A DNA stretch of 64,000 nt from an uncultured Flavobacteriaceae bacterium (lineage in GTDB: Bacteria > Bacteroidota > Bacteroidia > Flavobacteriales > Flavobacteriaceae). Under the pieces are notes generated by a model that saw only the letters and a program-made list of their open reading frames with translations, searched no databases and was not told where the DNA came from. Positions 47,104 through 56,371 of this stretch are shown here, one piece after another. The translations under genes were made by a program, and so were the position numbers. Numbering within the stretch: the stretch's first letter is position 1; each line of letters starts with the position of its first letter. Location of the stretch: positions 62,001 to 126,000 of the forward strand of contig CAJIYJ010000007.1 in assembly GCA_905181625.1 (NCBI GenBank). The letters are read 5' to 3'.

Positions 47104-47336
47104 ACAAAAATCATTTAGCTGAAGGGTTGAAAAAAATTTTTATTTCAATTTCCTTAATGTTTTTAGGACCTACCATCCTTTTTCAATCATTTAAAAACGA
47201 GAATCACCCATGGTTTCTTCCAGTTTTAAGTATAAGTATAGTGATCTGTGTTTTATCGTTATTTTATGGTGTCAAAGGTTTACAAAGTATCATGAATGCT
47301 ATTTTTAAAAAAAAAGACACTAAAGTTGTTAAGTAA
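47100..47336 (+). CDS. Small two-helix membrane protein (DUF6095-like)
   Basis: A 78-residue protein with two hydrophobic helices (about residues 14-30 and 41-60) joined by a short polar turn, and a basic C-terminus. It resembles the DUF6095 proteins that follow murQ in Flavobacteriia. Its ATG overlaps the murQ stop (ATGA), so it is translationally coupled. Function unknown; the genomic link to cell-wall recycling is the only hint. Confidence 0.7.
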   Translation: MNKNHLAEGLKKIFISISLMFLGPTILFQSFKNENHPWFLPVLSISIVICVLSLFYGVKGLQSIMNAIFKKKDTKVVK

Positions 47337-47355
47337 TCCAATGATCTTATCTTTG
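47326..47355 (+). promoter_or_regulatory. Promoter of the thrS-infC-rpmI-rplT operon
   Basis: TTG (47326-47328) is followed after 19 bases by TATCTTTG (47348-47355), an exact TAnnTTTG match. Transcription would begin near 47362, about 19 bases before the thrS ATG. The -33 element overlaps the last codons of the preceding small gene. Confidence 0.6.
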
Positions 47356-47380
47356 TTTATAATTATATAGATAGTAAATA

Positions 47381-49321
47381 ATGATTGAAATTACTTTTCC
47401 TGACGGAGCTTCTAGATCTTTCGAATCTAACTCAACTCCATTTGATATTGCTAGATCTATAAGTGAAGGTTTAGCTAGAAATGTTATTTCTGCCAAATTC
47501 AATAATAACACAATTGAAACATCAACAAAATTAATTGAGGATGGTAACCTAATTTTCTATACATGGAATGATCTTGAAGGAAAAAAAGCTTTTTGGCATT
47601 CGTCTGCCCATATATTAGCTCAAGTTCTTGAAGAATTTTACTCAGGAATTAAATTAACAATTGGTCCAGCAATTTCTAATGGATTTTATTATGACGTTGA
47701 TTTCGGAAATCATGTCATGTCTGAAAAAGATTTTCCAAAAATTGAAAAAAGAATAATTGAAATATCAAGAGAAAAACACTTGTTTGAATTAAAATCAATT
47801 TCAAAAAAAGAAGCACTAAGTTTTTATAAAAAAGAAGGTAATGAATATAAAATTGAACTAATTAATAACTTAGAAGATGGTACCATCTCGTTTTGTAATC
47901 ATGATGATTTTACTGATTTATGTAGAGGAGGTCATTTGCCAAATACTGGATTTATTAAAGCCGTTAAGCTTTTAAGTGTTGCTGGAGCTTATTGGAGAGC
48001 TGATCAAAGTAAAACCCAACTTACTAGAGTCTACGGTATTTCATTTCCAAAACAAAAAGAATTAAATGAATATCTAGAACTCATTGAAGAAGCAAAGAAA
48101 AGAGACCATAGAAAATTGGGTAAACAACTTGAATTATTTGCGTTTTCAAATAAGGTTGGACAAGGACTTCCTCTTTGGCTTCCTAAAGGAGCTGCATTAA
48201 GAGAAAGACTTGAAAACTTTCTTAAAAAAGCTCAAAAAAAAGCAGGATATCAACAGGTTATTACTCCACATATAGGTAATAAAGAATTATACGAAACATC
48301 AGGGCACTATCAAAAATATGGTGAAAGTAGTTTTAAGCCAATAACTACACCAAATGAAGGAGAAGAATTTTTGTTAAAACCCATGAATTGTCCACATCAT
48401 TGTGAAATATTCAACTCTAAACAGTGGAGCTACAAAGATCTTCCAGTAAGATATGCTGAGTTTGGCACAGTATACAGGTACGAACAAAGTGGAGAATTAC
48501 ACGGCTTAACAAGAGTTAGAGGGTTCACTCAAGATGATGCACATATTTTTTGTACTCAAGAACAATTAAATACAGAATTCAAAAATGTTATTGATTTAGT
48601 GCTTTATGTATTCAAATCTCTAGGTTTTGAAAATTTCACAGCACAAGTTTCTTTAAGAGATCCAAAAAACAAAGAAAAATATATTGGAAATGACAAAGTC
48701 TGGGAAGAAGCGGAGAATGCAATAATTAACGCTACAAAGGAAAAAGGTGTAAATTATAAAATTGAATATGGTGAAGCTGCATTTTATGGTCCTAAATTAG
48801 ATTTTATGGTTAAAGATGCTTTGGGAAGAGAATGGCAATTAGGAACTATTCAGGTAGACTATAACCTTCCTGAGAGATTCGAATTAAGTTATATTGATAG
48901 TGAAAACAAAGTAAAAAGACCCGTAATGATTCATAGAGCTCCTTTTGGAAGTATGGAACGGTTTATAGCAATTTTAATAGAACATACAGCAGGTAATTTC
49001 CCATTATGGCTGGCTACAAATCAAGTTATGATTATTCCTGTTGGTGAGAAACATAAAAAATTCAGTCAAAAAGTTTTAAAATTACTAGAAAATGACGAAA
49101 TTCGCGCACTTACTGATTCAAGAAATGAAACGGTAGGAAAAAAAATTCGTGAATCGGAGCTTGAAAAAATTCCATTCATGATTATAGTAGGAGATGAAGA
49201 GGTTGAAACTAATTTATTTTCAATTAGAGGACATGGAGGAAAAGATTTTGGAAAAATGTCAATTGATGAGTTAAAAAAGTTTATTTTAACAAAATCATCA
49301 GAAACGATAAAAGAATTTTAA
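47381..49321 (+). CDS. thrS: Threonyl-tRNA synthetase
   Basis: A 646-residue class II synthetase. It has an N-terminal TGS domain, an editing domain with HSSAHILAQVLEEF and a CRGGHLPNTGFIKA motif, and a catalytic domain with zinc ligands in KPMNCPHHCEIF. The class II motif 2 is FGTVYRYEQSGELHGLTRVRGF, and an anticodon-binding domain lies from about residue 545. It charges tRNA-Thr. It leads the classical thrS-infC-rpmI-rplT operon, with infC starting 18 bp later. No threonyl-tRNA-like operator was recognised in the short leader. Confidence 0.97.
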   Translation: MIEITFPDGASRSFESNSTPFDIARSISEGLARNVISAKFNNNTIETSTKLIEDGNLIFYTWNDLEGKKAFWHSSAHILAQVLEEFYSGIKLTIGPAISNGFYYDVDFGNHVMSEKDFPKIEKRIIEISREKHLFELKSISKKEALSFYKKEGNEYKIELINNLEDGTISFCNHDDFTDLCRGGHLPNTGFIKAVKLLSVAGAYWRADQSKTQLTRVYGISFPKQKELNEYLELIEEAKKRDHRKLGKQLELFAFSNKVGQGLPLWLPKGAALRERLENFLKKAQKKAGYQQVITPHIGNKELYETSGHYQKYGESSFKPITTPNEGEEFLLKPMNCPHHCEIFNSKQWSYKDLPVRYAEFGTVYRYEQSGELHGLTRVRGFTQDDAHIFCTQEQLNTEFKNVIDLVLYVFKSLGFENFTAQVSLRDPKNKEKYIGNDKVWEEAENAIINATKEKGVNYKIEYGEAAFYGPKLDFMVKDALGREWQLGTIQVDYNLPERFELSYIDSENKVKRPVMIHRAPFGSMERFIAILIEHTAGNFPLWLATNQVMIIPVGEKHKKFSQKVLKLLENDEIRALTDSRNETVGKKIRESELEKIPFMIIVGDEEVETNLFSIRGHGGKDFGKMSIDELKKFILTKSSETIKEF

Positions 49322-49339
49322 TAATTTAAACTTACAACT

Positions 49340-49891
49340 ATAGCAATTCGAAGAAAAAGAAGCAGACAACCTGCTAGGATAATTAAAGAAAACCCTCATA
49401 AAATAAATGGGTTTATCAGAGCTAACGAATTAAGACTTGTTGGTGGTAACGTAGAAATAGGGATATACTCGCTTGAAAAAGCTCTGCAGTTAGCAAATGA
49501 ATTGGAATTGGATTTAGTTGAGATTTCGCCAAAAGCTATACCACCTGTTGGTAAAATACTAGATTATAAAAAATTCTTATACGAACAGAAAAAAAGAGAA
49601 AAAGTAATCAAGGCTAAATCAACAAAAGTAATAGTAAAAGAAATTAGATTCGGACCACAAACTGATGAACACGATTATGAGTTCAAGAAAAAACACGGTA
49701 TAAAATTCTTAAAAGAAGGAGCTAAATTAAAAGCTTTTGTGTTTTTCAAGGGAAGATCTATCATATTTAAAGAGCAAGGACAAATATTATTATTGAAGTT
49801 AGCTCAAGAGTTAGAAGAATATGGAAAAGTTGAGTCATTACCTACTATGGAAGGGAAAAAAATGATTATGTTTGTTGCCCCAAAGAAATAA
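49340..49891 (+). CDS. infC: Translation initiation factor IF-3 with a rare ATA start codon
   Basis: A protein of 183 residues if started at ATA (49340), giving (M)[18 protein letters not shown]. The IF-3 N-domain follows ([14 protein letters not shown]), then the linker and the C-domain ([19 protein letters not shown]). No ATG, GTG or TTG exists in frame between the upstream stop at 49322 and TTG at 49502, and starting at 49502 would delete most of the N-domain. The ATT three codons on from the ATA's preceding codon, at 49346, is the only other plausible rare start. In E. coli infC begins with AUU so that IF-3 represses its own translation; an equivalent control is likely here. Confidence 0.9.
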   Translation: MAIRRKRSRQPARIIKENPHKINGFIRANELRLVGGNVEIGIYSLEKALQLANELELDLVEISPKAIPPVGKILDYKKFLYEQKKREKVIKAKSTKVIVKEIRFGPQTDEHDYEFKKKHGIKFLKEGAKLKAFVFFKGRSIIFKEQGQILLLKLAQELEEYGKVESLPTMEGKKMIMFVAPKK

Positions 49892-49911
49892 AAATTAGAA
49901 GTATATAAGTT

Positions 49912-50109
49912 ATGCCTAAAATGAAAACAAAATCCAGTGCTAAAAAAAGATTCAAAGTAACTGGAACAGGAAAAATTAAAAGAAAACACGCTTTTAAAAG
50001 TCACATATTGACTAAAAAATCTAAAAAGAGGAAGCTTAAACTTACTCATTCAGGATTAGTCAGCGACAGTGATAGTAATAATATTAAGCAACAATTACGT
50101 TTAAAATAA
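49912..50109 (+). CDS. rpmI: 50S ribosomal protein L35
   Basis: A 65-residue, highly basic protein starting [18 protein letters not shown] with the central [19 protein letters not shown] that defines L35. It lies 20 bp after infC and 77 bp before rplT, in the normal order. Length is normal. Confidence 0.96.
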   Translation: MPKMKTKSSAKKRFKVTGTGKIKRKHAFKSHILTKKSKKRKLKLTHSGLVSDSDSNNIKQQLRLK

Positions 50110-50139
50110 ACGGTTATAAATAAGTCAAACCAGGAAAAA

Positions 50140-50168
50140 GGTTATAAAGCTCATGATTATGACGCCTT
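50140..50168 (+). promoter_or_regulatory. Hairpin before rplT, possible L20 leader
   Basis: In the 77-bp rpmI-rplT gap, GC-TCAT (50149-50154) pairs with ATGA-c-GC (50159-50165) around a GATT loop, and flanking AAGG/CCTT can extend the stem across an internal loop. A direct repeat GGTTATAAA occurs at 50112-50120 and 50140-50148. L20 represses its own operon through leader structures in other bacteria; an equivalent is only suggested here. Confidence 0.3.
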
Positions 50169-50186
50169 CTCCAAAAAATTTAAATT

Positions 50187-50531
50187 ATGCCAAAGTCATC
50201 AAATTCCGTAGCATCTAGACAAAGAAGAAAGAAAATTCTAAAATTAGCCAAAGGTTATTTTGGAAGAAGAAAAAACGTATGGACTGTAGCTAAAAACGCA
50301 GTTGAAAAAGGATTAACCTATGCATACAGAGATAGAAAGAATAAGAAAAGAACTTTCAGAGCTCTATGGATAACTAGAATAAACGCTGGAGCCAGAATTC
50401 ATGGTCTTTCGTATTCTGAATTAATGGGGAAATTAAAGCAAAATAATATCGATATAAATAGGAAAGTTCTAGCTGACTTAGCAATGAATAACCCTGAAGC
50501 CTTCACTGAAATAGTTAATAAAGTTAAATAA
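50187..50531 (+). CDS. rplT: 50S ribosomal protein L20
   Basis: A 114-residue protein with the L20 blocks [37 protein letters not shown] and [17 protein letters not shown]. It is an early 23S rRNA-binding assembly protein. It is the last gene of the thrS operon. Its stop is only 2 bp from the stop of convergent dnaB, so there is no room for an intergenic intrinsic terminator. Confidence 0.97.
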   Translation: MPKSSNSVASRQRRKKILKLAKGYFGRRKNVWTVAKNAVEKGLTYAYRDRKNKKRTFRALWITRINAGARIHGLSYSELMGKLKQNNIDINRKVLADLAMNNPEAFTEIVNKVK

Positions 50532-50533
50532 CT

Positions 50534-52051
50534 TTAGAAGGGCATGTCTTCATTTTCATCTCGATATCCCCCACTTTCAAAAGCTTGATCTGGATTAACC
50601 TTAGTAGACTCTTGATTTATCTTAGATTGATATTCAAAAGGTGTGTCAAAATTATCTAAGTTTTCAAACTTCCCTAGAGTTGGCACAAACTTAAGTTTAA
50701 TATTACTTAAGCCTCCATTTCTATGTTTAGCTACAATGAATTCAGCTTGACCAGCAGAAGGAGTTCTTTCTTCATCATCCCATTCATCTATTTTATAATA
50801 CTCCGGTCTATATATGAAAGAAACAATATCTGCATCCTGCTCAATAGCTCCAGACTCTCTTAAATCTGATAAAATTGGCCTTTTGCTTCCTCCTCTAGTC
50901 TCTACGGCTCTTGATAACTGAGACAATGCAATAACGGGAACATTCAGTTCTTTAGCTAACGCCTTTAAGTTTCTAGAAATAGTTGAAATTTCTTGCTCTC
51001 TGTTACCGTTTTTATTAGAACCTCCAGCGGACATTAATTGAAGATAATCAATCACAATAAGCTTTATTCCAAACTGAGAAGAAAGTCTTCTGGCTTTAGC
51101 TCTTAAATCAAAAATTGATAAAGAAGGAGTGTCATCAATATAAAGTGGTGCATTTTCTAATGCTGAAACTTTTACATTTAATTGTTCCCATTCAAATTTT
51201 TCTAAGTTCCCTGTTCTTAATTTCTCGGATGACAAACCTGTTTCTGACGAAATTAACCTCGTTATTAATTGAATTGATGACATTTCTAATGAGAAAAATG
51301 CAACAGGTATATTTTGAGCTACGGCCATATTCCTAGCCATTGAAAGAGTTAAAGCTGTTTTTCCCATTCCTGGTCTTGCGGCGATGATAACCAAATCACT
51401 TGGCTGCCATCCTGAAGTTAATTTATCTAATTCTGAAAAACCTGATGGAACTCCACTTAAGCCATCTTTGTTAGAGATTTCTTCTATTTTCTTTTTAGCT
51501 TGGATAACTAAACTTTGTGCAGTTTCAGTTGATTTTTTAATATTCCCTTGAGTTACATCGTAAAGTTTTGACTCTGCATTATCTAATAAGTCAAAAACAT
51601 CTTTTGTTTCATCGTATGAGTCTTCAATAATTTCAGTAGAAATTTTAATCAAACTTCTTTGAATATATTTTTGTAAAATAATTCTTGCGTGATACTCTAT
51701 GTGAGCTGACGAAGAAACTTTTTGAGTTAGTTGAATTAGATAGTAATCTCCTCCAGCTTTTTCTAATTTACCATCTGTTCTTAGTTTTGCAGAAACTGTT
51801 AGTAAATCAATAGGTTCAGTGTTTTCAAATAATTTAACTATACTTTCAAAAATAAGTTGATGAGACTCTTTATAAAAAGCGTCTGAGTGTAAGATATCAA
51901 TAACTGCATCAACTCCTTTTTTATCTATCATCATCGCGCCTAAAACAACTTCCTCTAGGTCAATAGCTTGTGGAGGGAGCTTACCTCTCTCGAAGGAAAC
52001 TACTTGAGGGCTTTTATTAGATCTTTCAAATGAAGGTTGTACTTTTTCCAT
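50534..52051 (-). CDS. dnaB: Replicative DNA helicase DnaB
   Basis: A 505-residue hexameric helicase. The N-terminal domain begins KLPPQAIDLEEVVLGAMM. The RecA-like domain has Walker A ARPGMGKTALTLS near residue 226, Walker B LIVIDYLQLMS and the KHRNGGLSNIKLKF end block. No intein or internal insertion is present. It unwinds DNA at the fork. The 104 bp upstream separate it from accA on the same strand. A C-terminal acidic tail of about 45 residues is poorly conserved. Confidence 0.96.
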   Translation of the reverse strand: MEKVQPSFERSNKSPQVVSFERGKLPPQAIDLEEVVLGAMMIDKKGVDAVIDILHSDAFYKESHQLIFESIVKLFENTEPIDLLTVSAKLRTDGKLEKAGGDYYLIQLTQKVSSSAHIEYHARIILQKYIQRSLIKISTEIIEDSYDETKDVFDLLDNAESKLYDVTQGNIKKSTETAQSLVIQAKKKIEEISNKDGLSGVPSGFSELDKLTSGWQPSDLVIIAARPGMGKTALTLSMARNMAVAQNIPVAFFSLEMSSIQLITRLISSETGLSSEKLRTGNLEKFEWEQLNVKVSALENAPLYIDDTPSLSIFDLRAKARRLSSQFGIKLIVIDYLQLMSAGGSNKNGNREQEISTISRNLKALAKELNVPVIALSQLSRAVETRGGSKRPILSDLRESGAIEQDADIVSFIYRPEYYKIDEWDDEERTPSAGQAEFIVAKHRNGGLSNIKLKFVPTLGKFENLDNFDTPFEYQSKINQESTKVNPDQAFESGGYRDENEDMPF

Positions 52052-52155
52052 AGAACTAACTTATGAAAACTAACAAGAAATTATTACAAAAAAGAATACT
52101 TATAACAAACAAAAATTTGTTAATAAACTGACAAAAATGTTAATATCGTTAAGAT

Positions 52156-53109
52156 TCAAGAATTGTAAACACCCATTGAAGTGAATTTATTCATTCTATC
52201 AATTACTAGTTCATCAATTTTCTTAGAAGAAAGAGTTTTGAATGAATTTAAGATAGCATTTTTAACACTATTAAAAATTTTATCTCTGTCACTATGTGCC
52301 CCCCCAAGTGGTTCTGAAATAATTTTATCAATTAAATTATTCTTTTTCATATCATAAGGAGTTAATTTCAAAGCTTCAGCTGCTTTTTCTTTAAAATCCC
52401 AACTTCTCCATAAGATAGAAGAGCAAGATTCTGGGGAAATAACTGAATACCAAGTATTTTCAAGCATCATTACATGATCACCAATACCTATACCCAACGC
52501 CCCCCCTGAAGCTCCTTCACCAATTACAATACAAATAATTTGAGTTTTTAACTGAAACATTTCAATCAGATTTCTTGCAATAGCTTCTCCTTGCCCTCTT
52601 TCTTCAGCATCTAAGCCTGGGTATGCTCCAGGTGTATCTATTAAAGTAACAATAGGAATACCAAACTTTTCTGCAGATTTCATAAGCCTTAGAGCCTTTC
52701 TATAGCCTTCAGGGTTAGACATTCCAAAATTTCTATATTGTCTAGTCTTAGTGTTATATCCTTTTTGTTGACCAACAAATAAAAAAGTTTGATCATTAAT
52801 TTTACCAAAACCACCAATCATCGCCTTGTCATCTCCAATATTTCTGTCACCATGAAGCTCTAAAAAAGTGTCATTTGTTAATGCTTTAATATAATCTAGA
52901 GTATAAGGTCTAGATGGATGTCTAGAAAGTTGAACTCTTTGCCATGCAGAAATATTTTTATATATATCTTTTTTTGTTTGTTGTATTTTTTCAGATAATT
53001 TTTTACATGTTTCCGAAACATCAACCTCAGTCTTATCTCCAATCAACTTACATTCTCTAAGTTGATCCTCAAGTTCTTTTAAAGGGGCTTCAAAATCTAA
53101 ATATTCCAT
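52156..53109 (-). CDS. accA: Acetyl-CoA carboxylase carboxyltransferase subunit alpha
   Basis: A 317-residue protein of standard AccA length. The conserved [53 protein letters not shown] and [14 protein letters not shown] blocks are all present. With AccD it transfers the carboxyl group from biotin to acetyl-CoA to make malonyl-CoA. accD is not in the window. It lies between dnaB and a DMT-family transporter on the same strand. Confidence 0.97.
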   Translation of the reverse strand: MEYLDFEAPLKELEDQLRECKLIGDKTEVDVSETCKKLSEKIQQTKKDIYKNISAWQRVQLSRHPSRPYTLDYIKALTNDTFLELHGDRNIGDDKAMIGGFGKINDQTFLFVGQQKGYNTKTRQYRNFGMSNPEGYRKALRLMKSAEKFGIPIVTLIDTPGAYPGLDAEERGQGEAIARNLIEMFQLKTQIICIVIGEGASGGALGIGIGDHVMMLENTWYSVISPESCSSILWRSWDFKEKAAEALKLTPYDMKKNNLIDKIISEPLGGAHSDRDKIFNSVKNAILNSFKTLSSKKIDELVIDRMNKFTSMGVYNS

Positions 53110-53157
53110 AAATTCAACAATTGAAAAATCAAAGATAAAATAATAATTTACACAAAG

Positions 53158-54036
53158 TTATTTTTTATTTTTCAGTTTAAAAACACCATTTAATATTACT
53201 GAGGAGAAAATCAAGATAAAACCTAAATAAAAATTAAATGAAAGATCCTTAGACTCATTTAAGAAAATAATAGCTAGTATTATTCCATAAACTGGTTCCA
53301 TATTAATTGAAATCATAAGAGAATAAGGACTCAAGTGTTTTAACACGTCTACAGAAATAACAAATGCATACGCAGTACAGACAGTCGCAAGAATTAATAA
53401 CCAATAAAAATCAATTTTACTTATATCAAAAAACTCACTGTCTACCCTATCATTAAATAACAATATTATTGATATTAAAAGTACGCCTCCCAATAATTCA
53501 TATATAGAAATAGCCAACGAAGAGGCTTCTTTAATTAATTTTCCATTAATCAATCCAAAAAAAACACTTAATAAAACTGAAATCAAAGCATATATAATAC
53601 CTTCTAAATAGTGATATTGAGAATTGAAAATAAGTGACATTCCAACAATAACAATTAACCCAAAAATGATTTCATATAAAATAATTTTTCTCCCATAAAA
53701 AAGAGGTTCTAGAAATGAAGTTAAAAATGCTCCTAAAGAAAGAATAGATAGAGTTATTGAAACATTTGAAACTTTTATAGCTTTAAAAAACGTCACCCAG
53801 TGAAGAGCGATAATCATTCCAGAAATTAGCAATTTTAATATTAGAGATTTTGGAACCGTAATTTGTTTTTTAAAAACCGCAGCATAAATTAATAATACAA
53901 TTGAAGCTATTGCCATTCTATACCAAACAAGCTCTAATGAATCAATGGATATTAAAGAACCTAAAATTGCAGTGAATCCAAAAATAAAAACAATAAAATG
54001 GAAATGAATTAAACTTTTAAATTTATTTTTTTGCAT
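53158..54036 (-). CDS. EamA-family (DMT) transporter
   Basis: A 292-residue membrane protein with ten hydrophobic helices arranged as two five-helix halves, as in EamA/RhaT transporters. A GMIIALHWVTFFKAIKVSNV segment in the first half and PVYGIILAIIFLNE in the second are typical of EamA repeats. These proteins export amino acids or other metabolites; the substrate is not predictable. Its start overlaps the end of the LptF/G-type permease gene by 14 bp, implying coupled expression. Confidence 0.88.
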   Translation of the reverse strand: MQKNKFKSLIHFHFIVFIFGFTAILGSLISIDSLELVWYRMAIASIVLLIYAAVFKKQITVPKSLILKLLISGMIIALHWVTFFKAIKVSNVSITLSILSLGAFLTSFLEPLFYGRKIILYEIIFGLIVIVGMSLIFNSQYHYLEGIIYALISVLLSVFFGLINGKLIKEASSLAISIYELLGGVLLISIILLFNDRVDSEFFDISKIDFYWLLILATVCTAYAFVISVDVLKHLSPYSLMISINMEPVYGIILAIIFLNESKDLSFNFYLGFILIFSSVILNGVFKLKNKK

Positions 54037-55099
54037 GTCTTAAAAAATAAAAAGCGAGTAATAGAAAAACTAAATTTGGAGTCCAAGCACCTAACAATGG
54101 AGATAAGTTGGATTTACTTACCATAACAGTAAAAAATTTATCAAAAAATACAAAAGCAAAAGCAGTTATTATTCCGAAAGCTAAATTTATCCCCATACCT
54201 TCTCGTCTTTTAAAGGAAGATACTGAAACAGCTAGTAATGTCAAGATATAAGTTGAAAATGGAAGACTCCACCTTTTATGTCGGACCAATAAATGATTGT
54301 TTATTAGAGGAGATCCACTTTTTTTTTCTTCTTTAATGAATTCGTTAAGCTCAAAGTAATTTTGCGTTTCCGCCATATAGTTAAGTGTAGATAACTCATT
54401 GATCTTAAAAGGGAAAAGAGTGTCTAAAATTTTATTAGATACTATAGATTGATTTTCTTCGTTAAAACTTCTTTTAAAGTAGTCTGTTAATCGATAAATA
54501 CTATCTTCACTTACCCATCTTATGTTTCTAGCACTTAGCTTATATTTTAAAGCATTTCCTTCAAAGCGTTCATAAGAAAAATCATATGCCATTTCCCTAG
54601 TTGGGTTATAGCTACTTACATAAACGAAGTCATTATCACCAACTTGTTTATATATTTTTGAAGTTTCTCTAGATTTTTTATTTTTTTTAAGATATTTATA
54701 CTGAAATTCATTGTAATGTTTATTTTTTTCTGGAACAATAAACATCCCAGAATAAAAAGCAAAAAAAGCAATAAATGTAGCTCCTAGCATAAAAGGCCTG
54801 AGGAATCTATTAAAAGATATACCTGAACTTAGAATAGCAGTTACTTCTGAATCGTTAGCTATTTTAGAGGTAAACCAGATAACTGATAAAAAAACAAAAA
54901 TTGGATAGAGTGTGTTTCCGAAATACCAAACAAAATCTAAATAATATCCAACAATTTCATTTAATGGAACTTCAAATTCCTTTAGTTTATCAATTTTTTC
55001 TGAAAGATCTACTAATATTCCGATGGGAATAAACAATATCATCATTACAAAAAAAGTAGCTAAATATTTTATAACAATATATTTATCTAAAATTTTCAT
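54023..55099 (-). CDS. LptF/LptG-family lipopolysaccharide export permease
   Basis: A 358-residue inner-membrane protein with the LptF/G arrangement: two pairs of helices at the N-terminus (about 10-110), a periplasmic beta-jellyroll of about 150 residues, and a C-terminal helix set ending in ANLAF-type and LLGAWTPNLVFLLLAFYFLRHAKK. The motif LDKYIVIKYLATFFV at the start is characteristic. It forms, with LptB, the transporter that extracts LPS from the inner membrane. It lies between tgt and the EamA transporter. Confidence 0.88.
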   Translation of the reverse strand: MKILDKYIVIKYLATFFVMMILFIPIGILVDLSEKIDKLKEFEVPLNEIVGYYLDFVWYFGNTLYPIFVFLSVIWFTSKIANDSEVTAILSSGISFNRFLRPFMLGATFIAFFAFYSGMFIVPEKNKHYNEFQYKYLKKNKKSRETSKIYKQVGDNDFVYVSSYNPTREMAYDFSYERFEGNALKYKLSARNIRWVSEDSIYRLTDYFKRSFNEENQSIVSNKILDTLFPFKINELSTLNYMAETQNYFELNEFIKEEKKSGSPLINNHLLVRHKRWSLPFSTYILTLLAVSVSSFKRREGMGINLAFGIITAFAFVFFDKFFTVMVSKSNLSPLLGAWTPNLVFLLLAFYFLRHAKK

Positions 55100-55100
55100 T

Positions 55101-56231
55101 TTATAATTTATTATTCATACTAATTATCATTTTTGTTTTCCATTTTAAAAAATCACCATTTATAATTTGCTTTCTTGCTTCTCTTACTAGCCAAATATAA
55201 AATGCTAAATTATGAATTGTTGCTATCTGTCTTCCTAAAGCTTCTTTTATTGTAAATAAATGACGTAAGTAAGCTTTTGAATAACTTAAATCTACAAAGC
55301 AATGATCATCTAAATCGATTACTTCAAAATTATTTTTCCATTTTTCATTTTTTATATTAATTGTCCCTTTAGAAGTAAACAGCATACCATTTCTAGCATT
55401 TCTAGATGGCATAACACAATCAAACATATCCACCCCCAAAGATATATTTTCAAGCAAATTAATAGGTGTTCCTACTCCCATTAAATATCTGGGCTTACTT
55501 TCGGGTAAAATATCACATACTATTTCTGTCATACCGTACATCTCTTCCGCTGGTTCACCAACTGACAAACCTCCTATTGCATTTCCTTCAGCTTCAACGC
55601 TAGCAATAAATTCAGCTGATTGAGCTCTTAAATCTTTGTATACGCTGCCTTGCACAATTGGAAACAAAGTTTGATTATAGTCATGAATAGGTTTGGTGTT
55701 ATTAAATTCGTTAAAACACCTATTAAGCCACCTATGAGTCATGTGCATAGATTTTTCTGCGTAATTATAATCGCACGGATATGGAGTACATTCATCAAAT
55801 GCCATAATTATATCTGCACCTATAGATTTTTGAATTTTAATGGCTCTTTCGGGTGAAAAAAAATGATAAGAACCGTCAATATGAGATTTAAACTCAACAC
55901 CTTCTTCATTAATTTTTCTGTTATTAGACAAAGAATATACTTGATAACCTCCACTATCTGTCAATAAAGGTCTTTTCCAATTCATAAATTTATGGATACC
56001 GCCTGCACTTTCGATAATTTCAGGACCAGGTCTTAAGTATAGATGATAAGTATTAGAGAGTATGATATCTGGATCAATTTCATTTTCTAAATCTCTTTGA
56101 TGAATACCTTTTACTGTAGCAGCAGTCCCGACTGGCATAAAAATTGGTGTTTCAATAACCCCATGATCTGTTTTAATAATTCCTACTCTGGCTTTAGTGT
56201 TTGAATCCTTAAATTCTAAATTAAAAATCAT
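55101..56231 (-). CDS. tgt: tRNA-guanine transglycosylase, zinc site incomplete
   Basis: A 376-residue TIM-barrel enzyme started at the ATG at 56231 (MIFNLEFKDSNTKARVGI); a TTG five codons upstream is unnecessary. The catalytic aspartates are in TDSGGYQVYSL and in GVDMFDCVMPSRNARNG. The usual C-terminal zinc motif CxCxxC is not there: at residues 309, 311 and 314 the residues are Asp, Cys and Asp (DDHCFVD), while the downstream TIHN histidine is kept. It inserts preQ1 at position 34 of GUN tRNAs on the way to queuosine. Tgt of related bacteria may share this loss. Confidence 0.93.
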   Translation of the reverse strand: MIFNLEFKDSNTKARVGIIKTDHGVIETPIFMPVGTAATVKGIHQRDLENEIDPDIILSNTYHLYLRPGPEIIESAGGIHKFMNWKRPLLTDSGGYQVYSLSNNRKINEEGVEFKSHIDGSYHFFSPERAIKIQKSIGADIIMAFDECTPYPCDYNYAEKSMHMTHRWLNRCFNEFNNTKPIHDYNQTLFPIVQGSVYKDLRAQSAEFIASVEAEGNAIGGLSVGEPAEEMYGMTEIVCDILPESKPRYLMGVGTPINLLENISLGVDMFDCVMPSRNARNGMLFTSKGTINIKNEKWKNNFEVIDLDDHCFVDLSYSKAYLRHLFTIKEALGRQIATIHNLAFYIWLVREARKQIINGDFLKWKTKMIISMNNKL

Positions 56232-56371
56232 AATATAAAAGCTCAAAGATAATCATCTAATACTATTATAAATATCTATTTTAGATTGTTAATTAATAAT
56301 GTATTTAATTCCTAAAAATAGTTTGTAATAATTAAGTAGATAATTAATTTTAATAGTATTAAAAAATCAAA

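Noticed and set aside
56244-56251. TATCTTTG on the minus strand before tgt as its promoter
   Set aside because: It matches the -7 consensus, but no -33 element is present and the leader would be only about six bases.
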